NCBI GenBank assembly: GCA_030620095.1
Contig: JAUTXW010005212.1
Location: 832,001-896,000 of the forward strand
Length of the DNA: 64,000 nucleotides
Reading direction: 5' to 3'
DNA from: Kuschelorhynchus macadamiae
Taxonomy: Eukaryota > Arthropoda > Insecta > Coleoptera > Curculionidae
The notes beneath the pieces are model-generated. The model searched no databases, was not told the DNA's origin, and saw only the letters and a list, made by a program, of their open reading frames with translations. Position numbers and translations under genes: made by a program. Below are positions 21,551-33,740 of the stretch, in pieces. Numbering within the stretch: position 1 is the stretch's first letter; each line of letters starts with the position of its first letter.

Positions 21551-22865
21551 TTATTAGGAATAGTGAAGTGTGGCGTGACCCAATTTAGTTCAGTATATAA
21601 TCATTTAGTAGCACTTATATACTGTCTTTTCATTTTTATTGGGCGCCATTTAGTTTAACCGTATTGGATTCCTACTTTTTACCAGTTTCTATATATGCCA
21701 TATTTTATTTTTGGCCATAATTTAAAATAAATTTAATAAGTAGTTTTTACATTGACACACACCGCCATTTTGTTAGGTCATGTTTAATTCGTACCAAGTT
21801 ATCTCTGAACCACATTTAATTTTTCTGCAAATTTTAAAGTCAATTGAATAAGATTTTTTTACACTGATTTTGTAAAAATTTTATTTGGCCGCCATTTTGT
21901 TCCTTTATCTTGAATTCGTACCACAACATTATCAGTGTATCTCAATATCACACTTAATGCTTGCACAAAATTTGAAATTAATCTAATAATTAGTTTTTCA
22001 GGTTGATTTTTTAAATATTCTATCAGGCCGCCATTTTGTTTTGCAGTGTTATATTCATACCAAAATGTTACTAGTTCATTCCTATGTAACAATTGATTTT
22101 TATGCAAAATTTGAGGTAAATTGATAATATTTTTTAACCTTTCACTAGGCCGCCATCTTATTCCCGCATATTGGATTTTTACCAAAATATTACTAGGTCA
22201 TACAGCAAACCTACAGACAGACAGATAAACGCACAGGCGCATCTACGGAATTGATAAAACATATTTTTTGACACCTAGGGTGGCGCTAAAACGTGAAGAT
22301 ATGTAAAACCTGAAAGGTGGATTTTTTTCACGATTACACACAATTTATTTGGCAGCGGTTTTGTTCGGTCATTTTGCATTAGTACCACAATTTTACTAGT
22401 TTATCTTTATTCCACATTTAGTTATGGCACACGATTTGACATCAGTATATTAAATAGTTTTTTCTAGTTGAATTTTTAAATATTTTATTAAGCCGCCATT
22501 TTGTTACACCGTCTTGGATTCATACCAAATTACCAGTTGATTCCTGCATAATACTTGATTTTGAAATTTTGAAAATTTGATATAAATTGGAAAAGTAGTT
22601 TTTTAGTAATAATTTTTTTAACATTCCATTAGGTCGCCTTTTTGTTTTGCCACGTTGGATTTTTACCAAAATGTTTTGAAGTCAATCGGATAAGTAGTTT
22701 TGTAGCTATTTCGCGAACAGACAGACAGACCGACCGAATTGGGAAAGGATGTTTTTGGGCGTCTAGGGACCCTGAAACGTAGAGATCGGAAAAAATCTTG
22801 CAGGGTGTTTTTTTTACGATTACAATATTTCCCTTTTACGAAGGAAGTAAAAAAAATTTTTAAAA
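21551..22865 (-). repeat. Family R repeat, near-complete (copy R3)
   Basis: Reads, on the plus strand, from TTATTAGGAATAGTGAAGTG (3' end inverted) through diverged monomers of ~120-150 bp, each with a GCCGCCATTTTGTT-like core (near 21761, 21886, 22026, 22148, 22345, 22490, 22630), to the inverted 5' end ACGAAGGAAGTAAA at 22851-22864. An internal 5'-end-like block at 22200-22335 shows that it is two units joined. No coding capacity or terminal inverted repeats were seen. Confidence 0.75.
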
Positions 22866-23157
22866 CGGTTACCCATAAGATTTTTACGTGGTTTTTGTGT
22901 GCCGTAGCGGATCAAAATACATCTTCGCAGCGGGCAAGCCCATTGTTGCCGTTATGTGGTTGATTAAAAAGCAAAGAAGAAAAAAAAGTACAAAAATCTA
23001 CACATTATATTATAATTTAAAAGAATTTTCATCTTCAGACTTTTTAATTATTTTTGAATATCAATAAAATCGTTTCATTAATTACACCATAAACGCTGTA
23101 TTTTTATACTTGAATTTGTATAAACATTTTAAAATGAATCGATACCTTACGTAATAT

Positions 23158-23700
23158 ATCAGTTTCTGCTCTGTTAAGTTACTAAAATCTGGCAGTATAG
23201 CAGCTGTCATGTTCCCGGAAACTTCCCCTGTGTACATCTTCTCTGGAAGAATCCCATATGCATATTTACTTTTCTGTGGCAATTTCACCTCAATTTTAGA
23301 ATGTTCAACGGAGTAGCCCTAGTTTATATTGCCTTACCTATAATTTCTGGGATGCAAAACTGACAACATGGGATTTCGTACGCAACCTGTCATCAGCGCA
23401 CATGTGAAATAACTCATATATGCACCTTATCTTTGAGTACGCTGAGCATCCGTCGACGCACGGGCTCGAAGTAAGCTTGACGTAGCTAAACGTACGAGCT
23501 GTTCATACGCGCTCCATATGAAACTGTTCATTTAAGAATGCGATTCTATGACGTACGTCCTGAAGGTCAGTACTGACCATGCGGTCCGTATGAAATGGCA
23601 CTATGGCGAACATAGATCTGAAAAAATGAAGATTGCTTGAGAAGTCTCGAACCATGATTTCCGAATTTATTACTTTTTCGTCAGGTATACAACTTTCCAT
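23158..23700 (-). CDS. Candidate two-exon gene, unidentified
   Basis: The minus-strand frame starts with ATG at 23698-23700 (context AAAAATGG) and runs about 65 codons: ESCIPDEKVINSEIMVRDF, then FHTDRMVSTDLQDVRHRIAF, then LNEQFHMER, followed by GTATGA, a possible splice donor at 23504. A second block at about 23158-23332 reads GYSVEHSKIEVKLPQKSKY, AYGILPEKMYTGEVSGNM and TAAILPDFSNLTEQKLIYY, followed by GTAAGGT, a good donor. Composition looks protein-like and contains no low-complexity sequence. I do not recognise the protein, the acceptors are weak, and no further exon is evident before family R at 22865. It could be a gene fragment, an unknown transposon relic or chance. Confidence 0.3.
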
Positions 23701-23734
23701 TTTTCCTCTATAAACATTTAGACTAATTTCATCT

Positions 23735-24270
23735 AAAAAAAACTTTCCAAAATAAACAAACGTTTTGAAATTGCCGCTAGTTAAATTTTTATATTTTTAC
23801 TAGTCCCAACATTGCCGCAGCAGTGATTAAATATCAGACTTTAAAATGGCTGTATATTATTAATAATAAAAATGATTTTATTAACTACAAAGATCATAAG
23901 GTCACTTACTTCATATTTTTAAAATCCGCAAGATTTTTTTCTTTCGAAAGAAATCTGAAAAATCTCTTGATATTTAAATATTCTCTCGAAACGTTTAGTC
24001 TAATATGTATTCAGCAAAAACAAAACTGATGTACACAAAGACTTTCCAAAGTAAACAATCGTTTTGAATTTTTCTTTAGTTAAATTTTCATATTCTTAGC
24101 TTGTTCGAACATTGCTCAGGCAGTGATTAGAATATCAGAAGTTAAAACGCTGTGAGTTATTCCACTACAGCAAACAAATACCATAAAGTCACTTAATTAA
24201 TATTTTAAGAAACCGCAAGGGTTTTTTCTTTCAGAAGAAATCTGCAAAATCTCTTGATAAATTCCTTTTT
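23735..24270 (+). repeat. Diverged ~300-bp tandem duplication
   Basis: Two direct units, the first from about 23741 and the second from about 24040. Shared phrases in order: ACTTTCCAAA, TAGTTAAATTTT, AACATTGC, CAGTGATTA, GTCACTTA, CCGCAAG, GAAATCTG and AAATCTCTTGATA. Non-coding. Confidence 0.75.
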
Positions 24271-24819
24271 CATTTTCATTGACTAAGCCTTTCTTAATAT
24301 TCTGGAATAAAAGAGACGACTTTGTCAAAAAATAGGGCTGACGACAGTCGGAGGGGCTTAATATTTCAGTGCGCTTGAGATGTTTTAATATTTAATTTCA
24401 ATTTTGCTTATCTAAACTTTTTCCTACCAATTTTCTGTTATACAGGAGACACAAAATAAACAAAACATCCATTTTTATTGCGGACTTTGCGAAAATAAAT
24501 TCAAAATGAAATACGAGCCGAGTGACCAACGGGCGGTTGTTTAAGGGAAAGAAAATATTTCGTCGCCAGTTTATGTTTTAAATGGGTAAAATTTAAATTT
24601 ATTTTCGGAAATGAAGTCGATGTAACTTTATTTCTTTTCAAATAGTGTTGTAAATTAATTTTCAAGAAATGAAAGTCGAAGAACGTTCTGAACAAATTAT
24701 CTGAATATACCTAGGGACGTCGGAAGTGTTTAGTGCATGGCTAGCAGGGAAGGCGAAATTAAAAATTCAGTAAATTTCCTGTACTCGGAACTTCTCTCAT
24801 TATGAATTTTTCCTTTTAT

Positions 24820-25175
24820 TAGGCATAGTAAAGTTTGCCCAATTTTTTTATTCCGCACATAGTCATTTAGTGATAAATATACTGTACTGTCGACATTTTT
24901 ATTGGGCGCTATTTTGTTCCTCCATATTGGATTCGTACCAACATTTTACCAGTTTCTACCTATGCCACATTTTATTTTTGGGTACAATTTAAAATATATC
25001 AAATAAGTAGTTTTTACACTGATTTTTTTAAAACACCCATTTTATTCAGCCATGTTCAATACGTACCAATTTTTCTGCAAATTTAGAAGCCAATTGAATA
25101 AGATTTTATTTAATTAGTTTTTTGTAATAATTTTTTAACATATCACTAGGCCACCATTTTGTGACTTATATCTAG
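24820..25175 (-). repeat. Family R repeat, 3'-end fragment (copy R4)
   Basis: Begins CCTTTTATTAGGCATAGTAA and carries GGGCGCTATTTTGTTCC and GGCCACCATTTTGTG monomer cores in the same order as R3. The 5' end is missing. Confidence 0.7.
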
Positions 25176-25353
25176 TTTAGGACTAGTTTTCACAAATTAA
25201 CGCTATATGTGTCAAAAACGTAGTTAAGTGTGTTACCAAAATATTTAGCAGGTTGAAAGCAGGCATGAAGCAAGAAAATATCGCAATAATTTTTTTTCCA
25301 GAATTTTTTTTATATGTGGAAGGGGTAAAATGTTTTTACGACTTACCTAAATT

Positions 25354-25405
25354 TTGTATACTAAGTCTTTCTTGAGATATTGTATACTAAGTCTTTCTTG
25401 AGATA
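25354..25405 (+). repeat. 26-bp tandem duplication
   Basis: Two identical copies of a unit beginning TTGTATACTAAGTCTTTC. A recent local duplication, possibly from replication slippage. Confidence 0.85.
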
Positions 25406-25559
25406 TTGTAGATATTTCCCCATATAACTGTAACAAATTTTCAAACGGGCCAGTCGGAAAATTTAAGCTATTTTTGGAAAATTTAGCAGAATCTGCCAAA
25501 CATAAAAATGTAAGTTTTTCACAGTCTTGAAAGCTTAGTGTCATTTCCATTAAAATATG

Positions 25560-27063
25560 GTTTAATATTTCATAAAAAAGGGTTGTATACTATACTATTT
25601 TCTTCAGGTGAAAGCTTAGCAAGCTCACGTTTGTAATGATTTATTTCTGTAATAGAATTTGCTTTATCAAACATGGTATTAAAAATGTTTTTTACAGAGC
25701 GCCTCACGACTGCGTTTTATATTGGATATGCAAAAATGAATGTCAAGCGATTTTTTTGCAGAACGCAAATAGTATGTCCGTGATTGAAAAAATGTCATTA
25801 AACTCTTATGCCAGAAACCTGAATTCAAAATCGTTCATCTCACCTAAAAATCCTCTCGCAAGCCGGATTGATTTTTCATCCGATTTATCACAGTTTGTAA
25901 TAAATTCAAAGACGTCTTTTAATTTATTCCAGTCTTGAACAATCACATTTACTAACTTCGAATTTGAAGACCAGAGAGTTTCTGTAATTGTTGGTATACG
26001 CCTCGTAGATGCAGATGAAAGAGCATACGTTCGTTTGGCTGAGTGATGAAAAAATGAGGGAATACCACTAAGACTTGCAAAAAAAATTCGACATTTAGAA
26101 ATATTTTTAAACTTTGCTGCACAATGAGGTTAAGACGATGCGCAAGACAATGGACAAATACAGCCTGCGGCGCTTTTTTTTAAGGCCATTTAGATGGCCA
26201 GACATCACACTTGCGCCATCGTAAGATTGCCCTATTAATTTATGTTTATAGTCAAATTGGTCCAAAATTTGATCCAATAGAAAATATAAATTCTCCGACG
26301 TTCTATCGAAGCTGACATTATAAAATCCTAAGAATCTCTCGACTACTGAACCTTCTGAATTAACGTATTTAAAAATTATGGAGCACTGGGAGGTTTGCGT
26401 AAGATCAGTGGTGTCATCCACTTGCACAGAAAAAAAACTGTGTGTTCATTATTTCATTTTTTACATGATCATTTAAATAATCAGAAAAGCATTCAATTAT
26501 TTCGGTTTGAATAGTTTTCGAGTCACCAGTAAAAACATTTTTAATTTTTTCGTGATGATCTTTTAGTTCTTGGGAACTTCTCGATATTAATAAACCTAAA
26601 AGCTTTCTAAAATTCCCCCTATTTATTGACTGGCTAGCTTTACAAGGTACAAAACTGCGTCAATTACCAAGCACATAAATAGTCTATTTAATCGGACGTT
26701 TTCGTTAAAATGTGTTTTATATAGTTTAGCATTTTCTTTTAAAGTGTCGGCTATAGTGCTTTGATTTTTTACAAATGTTTTTAGCATTAATTCGCATTTT
26801 AAATGCTCCGCCGAGTCTTCATGTTTATGTAAAGACCTTCATATATTTAACACACCTGCAAATACTTATTCCACACTGAATATTTATTGGAAACTTAGTA
26901 AACAAGGCCAGCAAAACAATTTTTGTAATATTTGACTACTACTTAGCCATTTGTACGCCGAAAACCAGGATGACGGTTAAAACTCTGATCTTGTTCCTTC
27001 CATTGATTAAATGGAGTTTCCAACAAAATGCAAACCACATCCGTGATCGGATTCATCAATAAT
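25560..27063 (-). pseudogene. hAT transposase (ZMYM1-like group), multiply frameshifted
   Basis: The N-terminal segment reads NPITDVVCILLETPFNQWKE. A middle segment, broken by stops, corresponds to the helical region before the catalytic domain. The best-preserved part is the frame at 26107-26427: MQVDDTTDLTQTSQCSIIF, then VVERFLGFYNVSFDRTSENL, then FDYKHKLIGQSYDGASVMSG. This carries the 'VDDTTD' first catalytic Asp and the 'DGASVMSG' signature shared by ZMYM1-like and DUF4371-type hAT proteins. Further fragments continue to about 25600. Many stops and frame changes make it a pseudogene. The plus-strand frame at 25636-25938 is its antisense. Confidence 0.75.
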
Positions 27064-27325
27064 GTAAATTAATACCAAATAAAGTTGTAACAACACCGTA
27101 AATCAATATAACACAAAACAGTCAAGTAAACTGCAAAGGAACTAACCGATTGCAGTGAAATCCGCGAAAATAACCGAGAGCGTTGTATGGCGCTGGTTAA
27201 CATTATTCTTCCATGTGCTCGACGTCATCGTAAACGCGTTGTCATGGCAACGTAGTAGGAAAATCGTAAACTAAACATAGCACCTCCAGCAAAGTCGAAG
27301 CGGTTTGCGCCACTGTTATAGTTGT
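25560..27325 (-). mobile_element. hAT transposon, decayed
   Basis: On the minus strand the element opens with CAGTGGCGCAAACCG at about 27311-27325, a hAT-type terminal repeat. A transposase relic follows, from an ATG near 27063 down to about 25560. The lower-coordinate terminal repeat was not found. Another hAT-like end, CAGTGGCGGCT on the minus strand, lies at 27535-27545 and may belong to a different copy. Confidence 0.65.
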
Positions 27326-27545
27326 TATAAAAAGGTTCGATTGAAAGTTTTAAAAAGACATGCTGCCAACGGTCAAGTAAAATATTTATTCTAGGTGTAC
27401 ATTTTATTTTTTGCGAATTAGGTGAATAAATGAATGTAAAAACTTAAATTTTAAGAGATATATAATAAATATAGTTAGATGTTTCCTTGTTTATTTTCCC
27501 TGATGAAGTAGCACTTTACCTACTTCACCTGAATAGCCGCCACTG

Positions 27546-29270
27546 AACCATAGGAATTATTTTCAGTCAGTTCACTTTTCTAAAATGTATTCCATGTATT
27601 ACCAACAATGGATTCCAACTTTGCATTGTATTCCATATAGTTGGGATCCATCGAGAGATTTCCACGTAGTTTTACGCCCAGAGTTGCAAGTCCTCAACGC
27701 ACTGCTTCTGATCGGCTTGTCAAATTGATTTAACGCTACCTACCAATCCTATTTGAAGCATAATGTTTGTAGACGCTTCTGGCAACAGCAAGCCAATTAT
27801 TGTTGCTGTAAACGGTGACACGAGCAATTGATCTAGTCATTTTAATTGTCTATTGGAAGTATAATCGGTCGTTGGTATTACTAATTATTAATATTTATTT
27901 AAGGTAGATTTAGAAGTTTATTAAGCAGAAGTTCCACTACACCTATGTTTCCGCCATCCCCCTAAGGTTTTTTCGATTTGCCATCATATTTTATCCAACC
28001 AACCTGCCTGATTTCGTCCTTTATATCTAGACTAATATATTGTACACTGTATGAATTGTTATATCATTCCTATCCCTATCCATATTTTGTAAAGAATCTT
28101 CGTGTAGTCCTAAGTGATACATACTGCACAGTAATATTCTGTGTCAGCGCGATCTTTTTATGGTTGCATATACTAGGATGTCTCATATTGAACCAACTTG
28201 TAGAACACCTTGGTTTCAAGAGGGCAAAGTAGCACCTGTTTTGTTACTCATTTGATTTATTTATTTGTGTTTGTCAGCCTTTTTATGGCTTTTATGGAAT
28301 TAATAACTTTAATGTTTTTGATACAGTTTATTATTGATATTTTGTGTCACATGTGGCTCTGTACCACGTTGATACTAGGTTAGAAGCCAGTGCTAGATCG
28401 GAGGCACTAGGTTAGGCACTGAAGTGCAGCTGCGCGTAGGTATCATAGTTAAAGCCAGTTCGATTTTGCCGTATTCATTTCAAACTGTTGATCAAATCAA
28501 TGTCTACAGCCAAGTACATCACTGTCGACAAACAAACGTTATTTGCGTATTTCTATTTAGGCGTATTCTATTTAGATAGCATATGGTAAAAAGTACTTTA
28601 CATTTTTACCCATATTTGCTTAGACTTCTTGGCAAATACATATTTAAAAAGTATAGTTGCTTGGTGAGTTCTTTCCTTTGCCCGTTTACAATATTTCCGT
28701 ATTCTGCACTCCCTTTAAGGTGAGTAACAGGGCATCCAAAGGATACATCTCTGGTTTAGTGCAATATTCGAAAACTAAACTACTATCAATTAATAAATCA
28801 AATAAAAAATACTTATTACACAATTTTAATTAGCACATTTGCCTTGAAAGTATTGTAGGACAAATTAAATTATTGAAATTATTTTCCTGAATATGCATAA
28901 GCACACGACGATTAATAATTTATAGATTGTAAGGTGACTATAATTTAATAGATTGCATTTAGGTAAGTATTCATGTAGAAGGTTTATTTGTATCGTTTTT
29001 AATATCAGCCAAAAATCAAACAGTTAAAAAATCCTGGCTTATTTGGAGTAATTCCCTGAATTTTAGGATTTTAATTTCCTAGTCTCATGCCAGAGCACAA
29101 CAGTTTGCCGGAAATATTATAATGAAAATGCGAAGTAATTTATAAACACTGAGAATGAAGCATGAAACAGAACATCTGTTGCTTAATTTGTTTCGGCAGT
29201 TATTCACTTCATTTCATTATTAATGAAATATTTCGTTTCAAATTGTTTTCCATATAATTTTGCCATTTTG
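27546..29270. other. Gene-free stretch
   Basis: No coding sequence recognised. The plus-strand frame at 27978-28232 is hydrophobic and Y-rich but has no recognisable domain. A less AT-rich patch at 28360-28450 with repeated CACTAGGTTAG-like phrases was seen, but no tRNA-like fold or SINE structure could be defined. Confidence 0.4.
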
Positions 29271-29271
29271 T

Positions 29272-29446
29272 AGTATTAAAAAGTTATATGATTAGTATTA
29301 AAAAGTTATATGATGACAACTAGAAAAAGAAAAAAAGTTATGCCGTTTGTAATTAAGTACTTTCGGTATAAATTCTCCGACTTAGAGGTGCTAATTTCCC
29401 AACTTAGAGAAGTTAATTTCCCAACTTAGAGAAGTTAATTTCCCAA
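29272..29446 (+). repeat. Two short tandem repeats
   Basis: A 21-22-bp unit, TAGTATTAAAAAGTTATATG, occurs twice around 29272-29313. A 24-bp unit with CTTAGAGAAGTTAATTTCCC occurs about three times at 29379-29446. Both are perfect or nearly so. Confidence 0.8.
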
Positions 29447-29703
29447 CCCTAACAACTTTAGAAGGTGGCCCCATCCTCATAGGATTATCGCGTATAGTCG
29501 AAAAAATAAAATATGCAACAGGGTTAAACAATTTTTATGTACTTCAAGAGAAACTAAACACTTTTTAAATCGTTTGTTTTTTTCGTTTTCAGGGGATGTA
29601 TCGTATTTTTAAGACTACCCTGTATATTGCAAAGAAATAATTTTATATATAAGTAAATAAAAAAAATTGGACAATGTTCATCGTCTATATTTTGCTTTAT
29701 ATA

Positions 29704-29766
29704 TCAACAGCCTTCTGAAGACAAAATTATTATTTTAAGTTTTTTTAACCGTGGAAGGCTGTTGTT
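29704..29766. repeat. Small perfect inverted repeat
   Basis: CAACAGCCTTC and GAAGGCTGTTG form 11-bp arms around an AT-rich loop of about 36 bp. Confidence 0.65.
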
Positions 29767-30848
29767 TTATTTTTAATAATTCTTTTTGATTCCACATTTC
29801 GTCGAAAGAACTTTTTAAAAGCGAAAATATATATTTTTTATTTTAGAAACGATTAAAACAGGTCAAATGTATTTTATTTTATTGCATATAAAAAAAATAT
29901 AAAATTAATTCAAATAATGGCAGTGTGGGTGGTATCAGTAGAGATTTAAACAGTTTTTGTTAAAAGGTAAAATCGTTGATTGAAGGAAAAAAGTCAACGG
30001 TAAAATAAAACAGAATGTTTATAAACTTCGTACAGTATGAGGGGAGAGGATGGTGCTCGGTTAAAGTCAGTTATTTTTCTGTCTTAAATACTACTAATAG
30101 GGACATGTTTTTATTTATTTAAATGTTTGAGGATTAGAGTTTAATTAATTTCAGTTGAATTAAAATATCCATCAAAAGGAAAAATGTATTGAAATTTTAA
30201 ATTTTGCGATTCATTACCTGATATTTGGCATTTCAAACTATGCATTATTTAGCAAATTTGAGGGCTGGTATTTTTTTTATCTGGCATAAACATAAAAGCA
30301 AATACATTTCGTTAATAGAATATTGAGGATTGGCACAAAATTGCTCTCGTTTCAATAAGCTGCTTTTTTGCAAAGTTTGTATATTTATGAATGGTGCAAT
30401 AAAACTTTCCATTTTCTATATTTTTAGGACCGGTTTCGTCCTTTCTGTAGTTGGCTAGACGCAGCAAAAAACTATAATCCAAAAATACATTTTTACTAAA
30501 CTTACTTTCTATTATTTTAAAATTTCTAAAATAAAGAATTTATATATTAAAAGCTTTTATTTAACTTCACTTGTATGTTAGATAGTATGTTGGGGTCAAA
30601 TTTTGCAAGTAACTTTTGAATCAGTTCCATTGCTGGAATTGTCTGAGTTCTGTACTTGGTATTTACTTTAAGGTGTGTTGTGTGCTTTGTTGGCAAAGGT
30701 TATAGGATAATTTTTTTAAACACTATAGTTTAAAATATCGAGCTGTAACTCCAGATTATGACATACACTTTAATTCTGAACAATGTATCTCTATCATATT
30801 TTGCTCTAACTTCCAAATTAAAGGTACTTCATTGATGGCAATTTTTCC

Positions 30849-30911
30849 CAATTTCGTTATTTATAACTGACCCTGTATAATTTCATTATTTATAACTGAC
30901 CCTGTATAATG
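30849..30911 (+). repeat. ~31-bp tandem duplication with a mariner-like end
   Basis: Two near-identical copies of TTATTTATAACTGACCCTGT(A). Each ends with ACCCTGTA, the terminal motif of the mariner elements in this window. Confidence 0.7.
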
Positions 30912-31361
30912 CAGACCATAACCACAAAATACTGTTTTTAAATTAATAAATGTTTGGTCCATTGGATCTATTCGGCCACCTATCCTGGGCCACGCTGATT
31001 ATTAAAACGTACTTTGTTTTAACAAAACCTATAATTTTGTACATAGTTGTATTTTTAAAACTAGGACTGCGTTTTGGTTAGCCCCTGGTTAGGCCTTTTT
31101 TTCTTTTGAGGGGATGTGTATCTATATTATAACAAACCAAAAATACATGACCCACACTACGTGAATAGAAAATATTTTACTGCAAAGAGACAATCGTCCA
31201 TGCATTCTTTGGATAGCGCGCTGAAAAAGATGTAAAAAGTATTTAAAATTTTCCTATTTGATTACGATTGATCATTTGCCAATGTTAGTTGACATTCAAA
31301 AAAATATATCTGGCAGCTCTGCACCGGGAAGAAAGCTGTTTTGCAAAGGATTACACTTGTA

Positions 31362-31558
31362 CAGGGTATCTAAAATAAGGCGTCCTATCCCCATGTTGGG
31401 AGAACCATAAAAGATACACAACAATTAAAAATTTAAACAATTTAAAGACAAATATAGCTGTTTCTTTTGAAGTTTTAATTTATTTTGGTTTCATTTATAT
31501 AGGGTATTGCATTTTCCTGGGCTGATATAAATTTTCTTATTTTTACTAGGTCACCCTG
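31362..31558. mobile_element. Possible mariner-type MITE
   Basis: CAGGGT at 31362 preceded by TA, and ACCCTG at 31558 followed by TA: 197 bp with mariner-like ends and target sites. The inner sequence is not clearly inverted, so the call rests on the ends alone. Confidence 0.4.
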
Positions 31559-31867
31559 TATAGGATTACAGATCATTTCATATAATTTTTTTTTTTAATT
31601 TAAAAAGGTCATTCTGTTTATAGCCTAGTTCTCAATTTTAAAACAAAATAAGTTTTTTATAATTGTCACTATACTTCCCCCTTCTAAATTATATAATGAC
31701 AGGACCAAAGTAATGCTTTTGTAACTCTTTTTCTACAATATCTTAAAATCTAGTCACATGAGTTTTATTAAATCTCCTGATGCGGGTTGCCAAAGTCGGT
31801 TCTAGTGTCCTGAAGACAATTTAAGTTTTTTTTTAAAGCTGCCAATCATTCATCTCCGACTGATGAG

Positions 31868-32071
31868 CTATATTTGTCTCAAAAAGGTAAATATCGTTTT
31901 TTTTGCATAACTAAAGGCTATACGTTTGAAGTCTTGTCCCCTTACACCATAAAGCGTCAGAAAAACACATAAATTAGTTTCTTGCTCTTTTGTAAAGACA
32001 CTCTGGAATGTTCCAAGTTTGTTCTCTATTGAACCTGATTTGACATGTCTGAAAAGGACGATACAAGGCAA
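31868..32071 (-). pseudogene. Pogo/CENP-B-type transposase, N-terminal fragment
   Basis: The minus-strand frame reads LFRHVKSGSIENKLGTFQSV, FTKEQETNLCVFLTLYG and DFKRIAFSYAKK. This matches the end of the first DNA-binding helix-turn-helix and the second one in pogo/Tigger/CENP-B proteins, whose consensus runs 'L-R-vk...lG-f..vFt.eqE.eL...l....d.rriAf..A'. The DDE domain is not found downstream on the minus strand (below 31868), so only the DNA-binding half remains. A frame upstream of the first Met also reads in register. It is probably a decayed transposon rather than a domesticated gene. Confidence 0.5.
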
Positions 32072-32249
32072 GGTATAGTATACTTCAAAGAGGTGATTCT
32101 GACGAATACCCCAGCATCCTCTGACCAGGAAGCTAACTTTTATTATATCTTAAGTCTAAAATACGACCGTATTTTAAATATTAATATTAATTTTTGGTAT
32201 TCACATATTATTATTTTATGGCGTACCGCCCGAGCAAATTAAACAGTCC

Positions 32250-33380
32250 CGGTTCCCTTTGCCCGATAGTATTATAATTAATTAATATAAAACAACATGT
32301 GTGCTTTTATTAGTTTTGCCTAACCATAACCTAAAAGTAGAGATTTTTGGACCAATTAATGGTTATGTTTTTAATATATTATACATGCAATATTGACTGG
32401 CCTCTTAGTTATACATTCTAGGATTGCTCTTTTTGCTATGCCGAGTCTTTATATATGAGAGTTATTAAACCACAGCCATTTTTCGCCTTGTTCTTGGTTG
32501 GATGTTCGGTTTACAAGGACTTACCCACAAAGGTATCACCGTTTCAGACTTATTGACGATAATCTTCAGCATGTAACTTATTTTTCCAATTGTGTCATTT
32601 GAAAAAGAAATATGTTTGCACTAATAGTTATTGCTGATAATATTTTACTCACCGTTTTGCTATAGAATCACTAGAATAAGTAATCGAATTTCATCACTTT
32701 CGACAGGTTGTACACGAAAACAAAGTTTTAGTTCAAATAAGTTATGATGGATTGTTCTGTTTAAACTTTTGTTTTTAGTTGTTAAAAAGGTTTAAATGGG
32801 TATTTAAAAAAACATATACCGGGTTACAACGAAATCATTGGCCAAGGCGTCATTCAGATGCTTTTTAAGTTATAGTTTTGATATTTGGATCAAATATGTA
32901 GGTCCTTAGGACACATTCCGTGGAAAAACAATTTAATATTGCTATATAAATAACCGCTATAGCCGGAAGTAGACCTAGGTCGAGAATTTTAAAGAGAACC
33001 CTTTTGAATTTTTGAAATTTGGAACAAGTAGACATTTGTTGTCAAATTGGCGGCGCAGAAGACATTATTTCTACAATTGATATAGCAGCACTGTGACGTC
33101 ATCGATCGAGTTTTCGTCAGGCAATCTAATGAAACGGCAAATAAAAGAAGCACTTTAAGTATTTTTTAATGAAACATGCGAAATTTTCGTTTCATCTCCT
33201 ATAGGAAACGTTTTAGTAAGTCTCTTGAATTTTATCGAAAATGATATTTTTTTTTAAATTAACACTAAATTATAAGTCGGTATCAGTACAACTATTTTGG
33301 TTTTATTTATTTAATTTTAAATAATTTTTCTATTTCCAACAACTACATTAAATAAACTAGGATTTTAAAAACTCATTCAA
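32250..33380. other. Gene-free stretch
   Basis: No coding sequence recognised. ACCGGGTTACAACG near 32819 loosely resembles a mariner end, but no partner was identified. Confidence 0.35.
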
Positions 33381-33384
33381 TTAA

Positions 33385-33740
33385 ATGTTCTATCCCCTGA
33401 CCGCCTCATTGCTGACACAATTGATTTCTTCTGATATTTTCAGTAAGTAAGTTCCTTAAATGCTCTTCCGAAATCATATCAATTTATAGATTTATATACT
33501 TTTTCTTTGAGAAAACCCCAAATAGAAAAATCCATTGGGTCAATTCGGGCGACCTGGCTGGGCATCGGACAGTACCCAACCAATTCTCCCCAAATCGTTC
33601 ACTGAGGTAGTTCGTTACAGCTCTTGAATTATGGACTGATGCGCCATCTTGTTGGATCAAATATCAAAACTCTATTTAAAAAGCAGCTGAATGATGCCTT
33701 GGTCAGTAATTTCGTTCTCATACGGTATATTTTCTTGCCT
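33385..33740 (-). pseudogene. Mariner-type transposase, C-terminal fragment
   Basis: On the minus strand the reading is YENEITDQGIIQLLFK, then IQQDGASVHNSRAVTNYLSE, then RFGENWLGTVRCPARSPELT. After a frame change it is PMDFSIWGFLKEKVYKSIN. This is the second catalytic Asp (QQDGA) and the SPDL/PMDF block of a mariner-group transposase, from a family distinct from M1 and M2. Stops and frame changes interrupt it. Flanking TIRs were not resolved. Confidence 0.6.

Noticed and set aside
25636..25938. Plus-strand 100-codon frame
   Set aside because: Antisense of the hAT transposase relic; no domain of its own.
28360..28450. Patch of CACTAGGTTAG-like repeats considered as a tRNA or SINE
   Set aside because: No A/B-box pair or cloverleaf could be laid out.
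29518..29623. Possible short mariner MITE between CAGGGT and ACCCTG
   Set aside because: The left end is not preceded by TA and the interior shows no inverted similarity.
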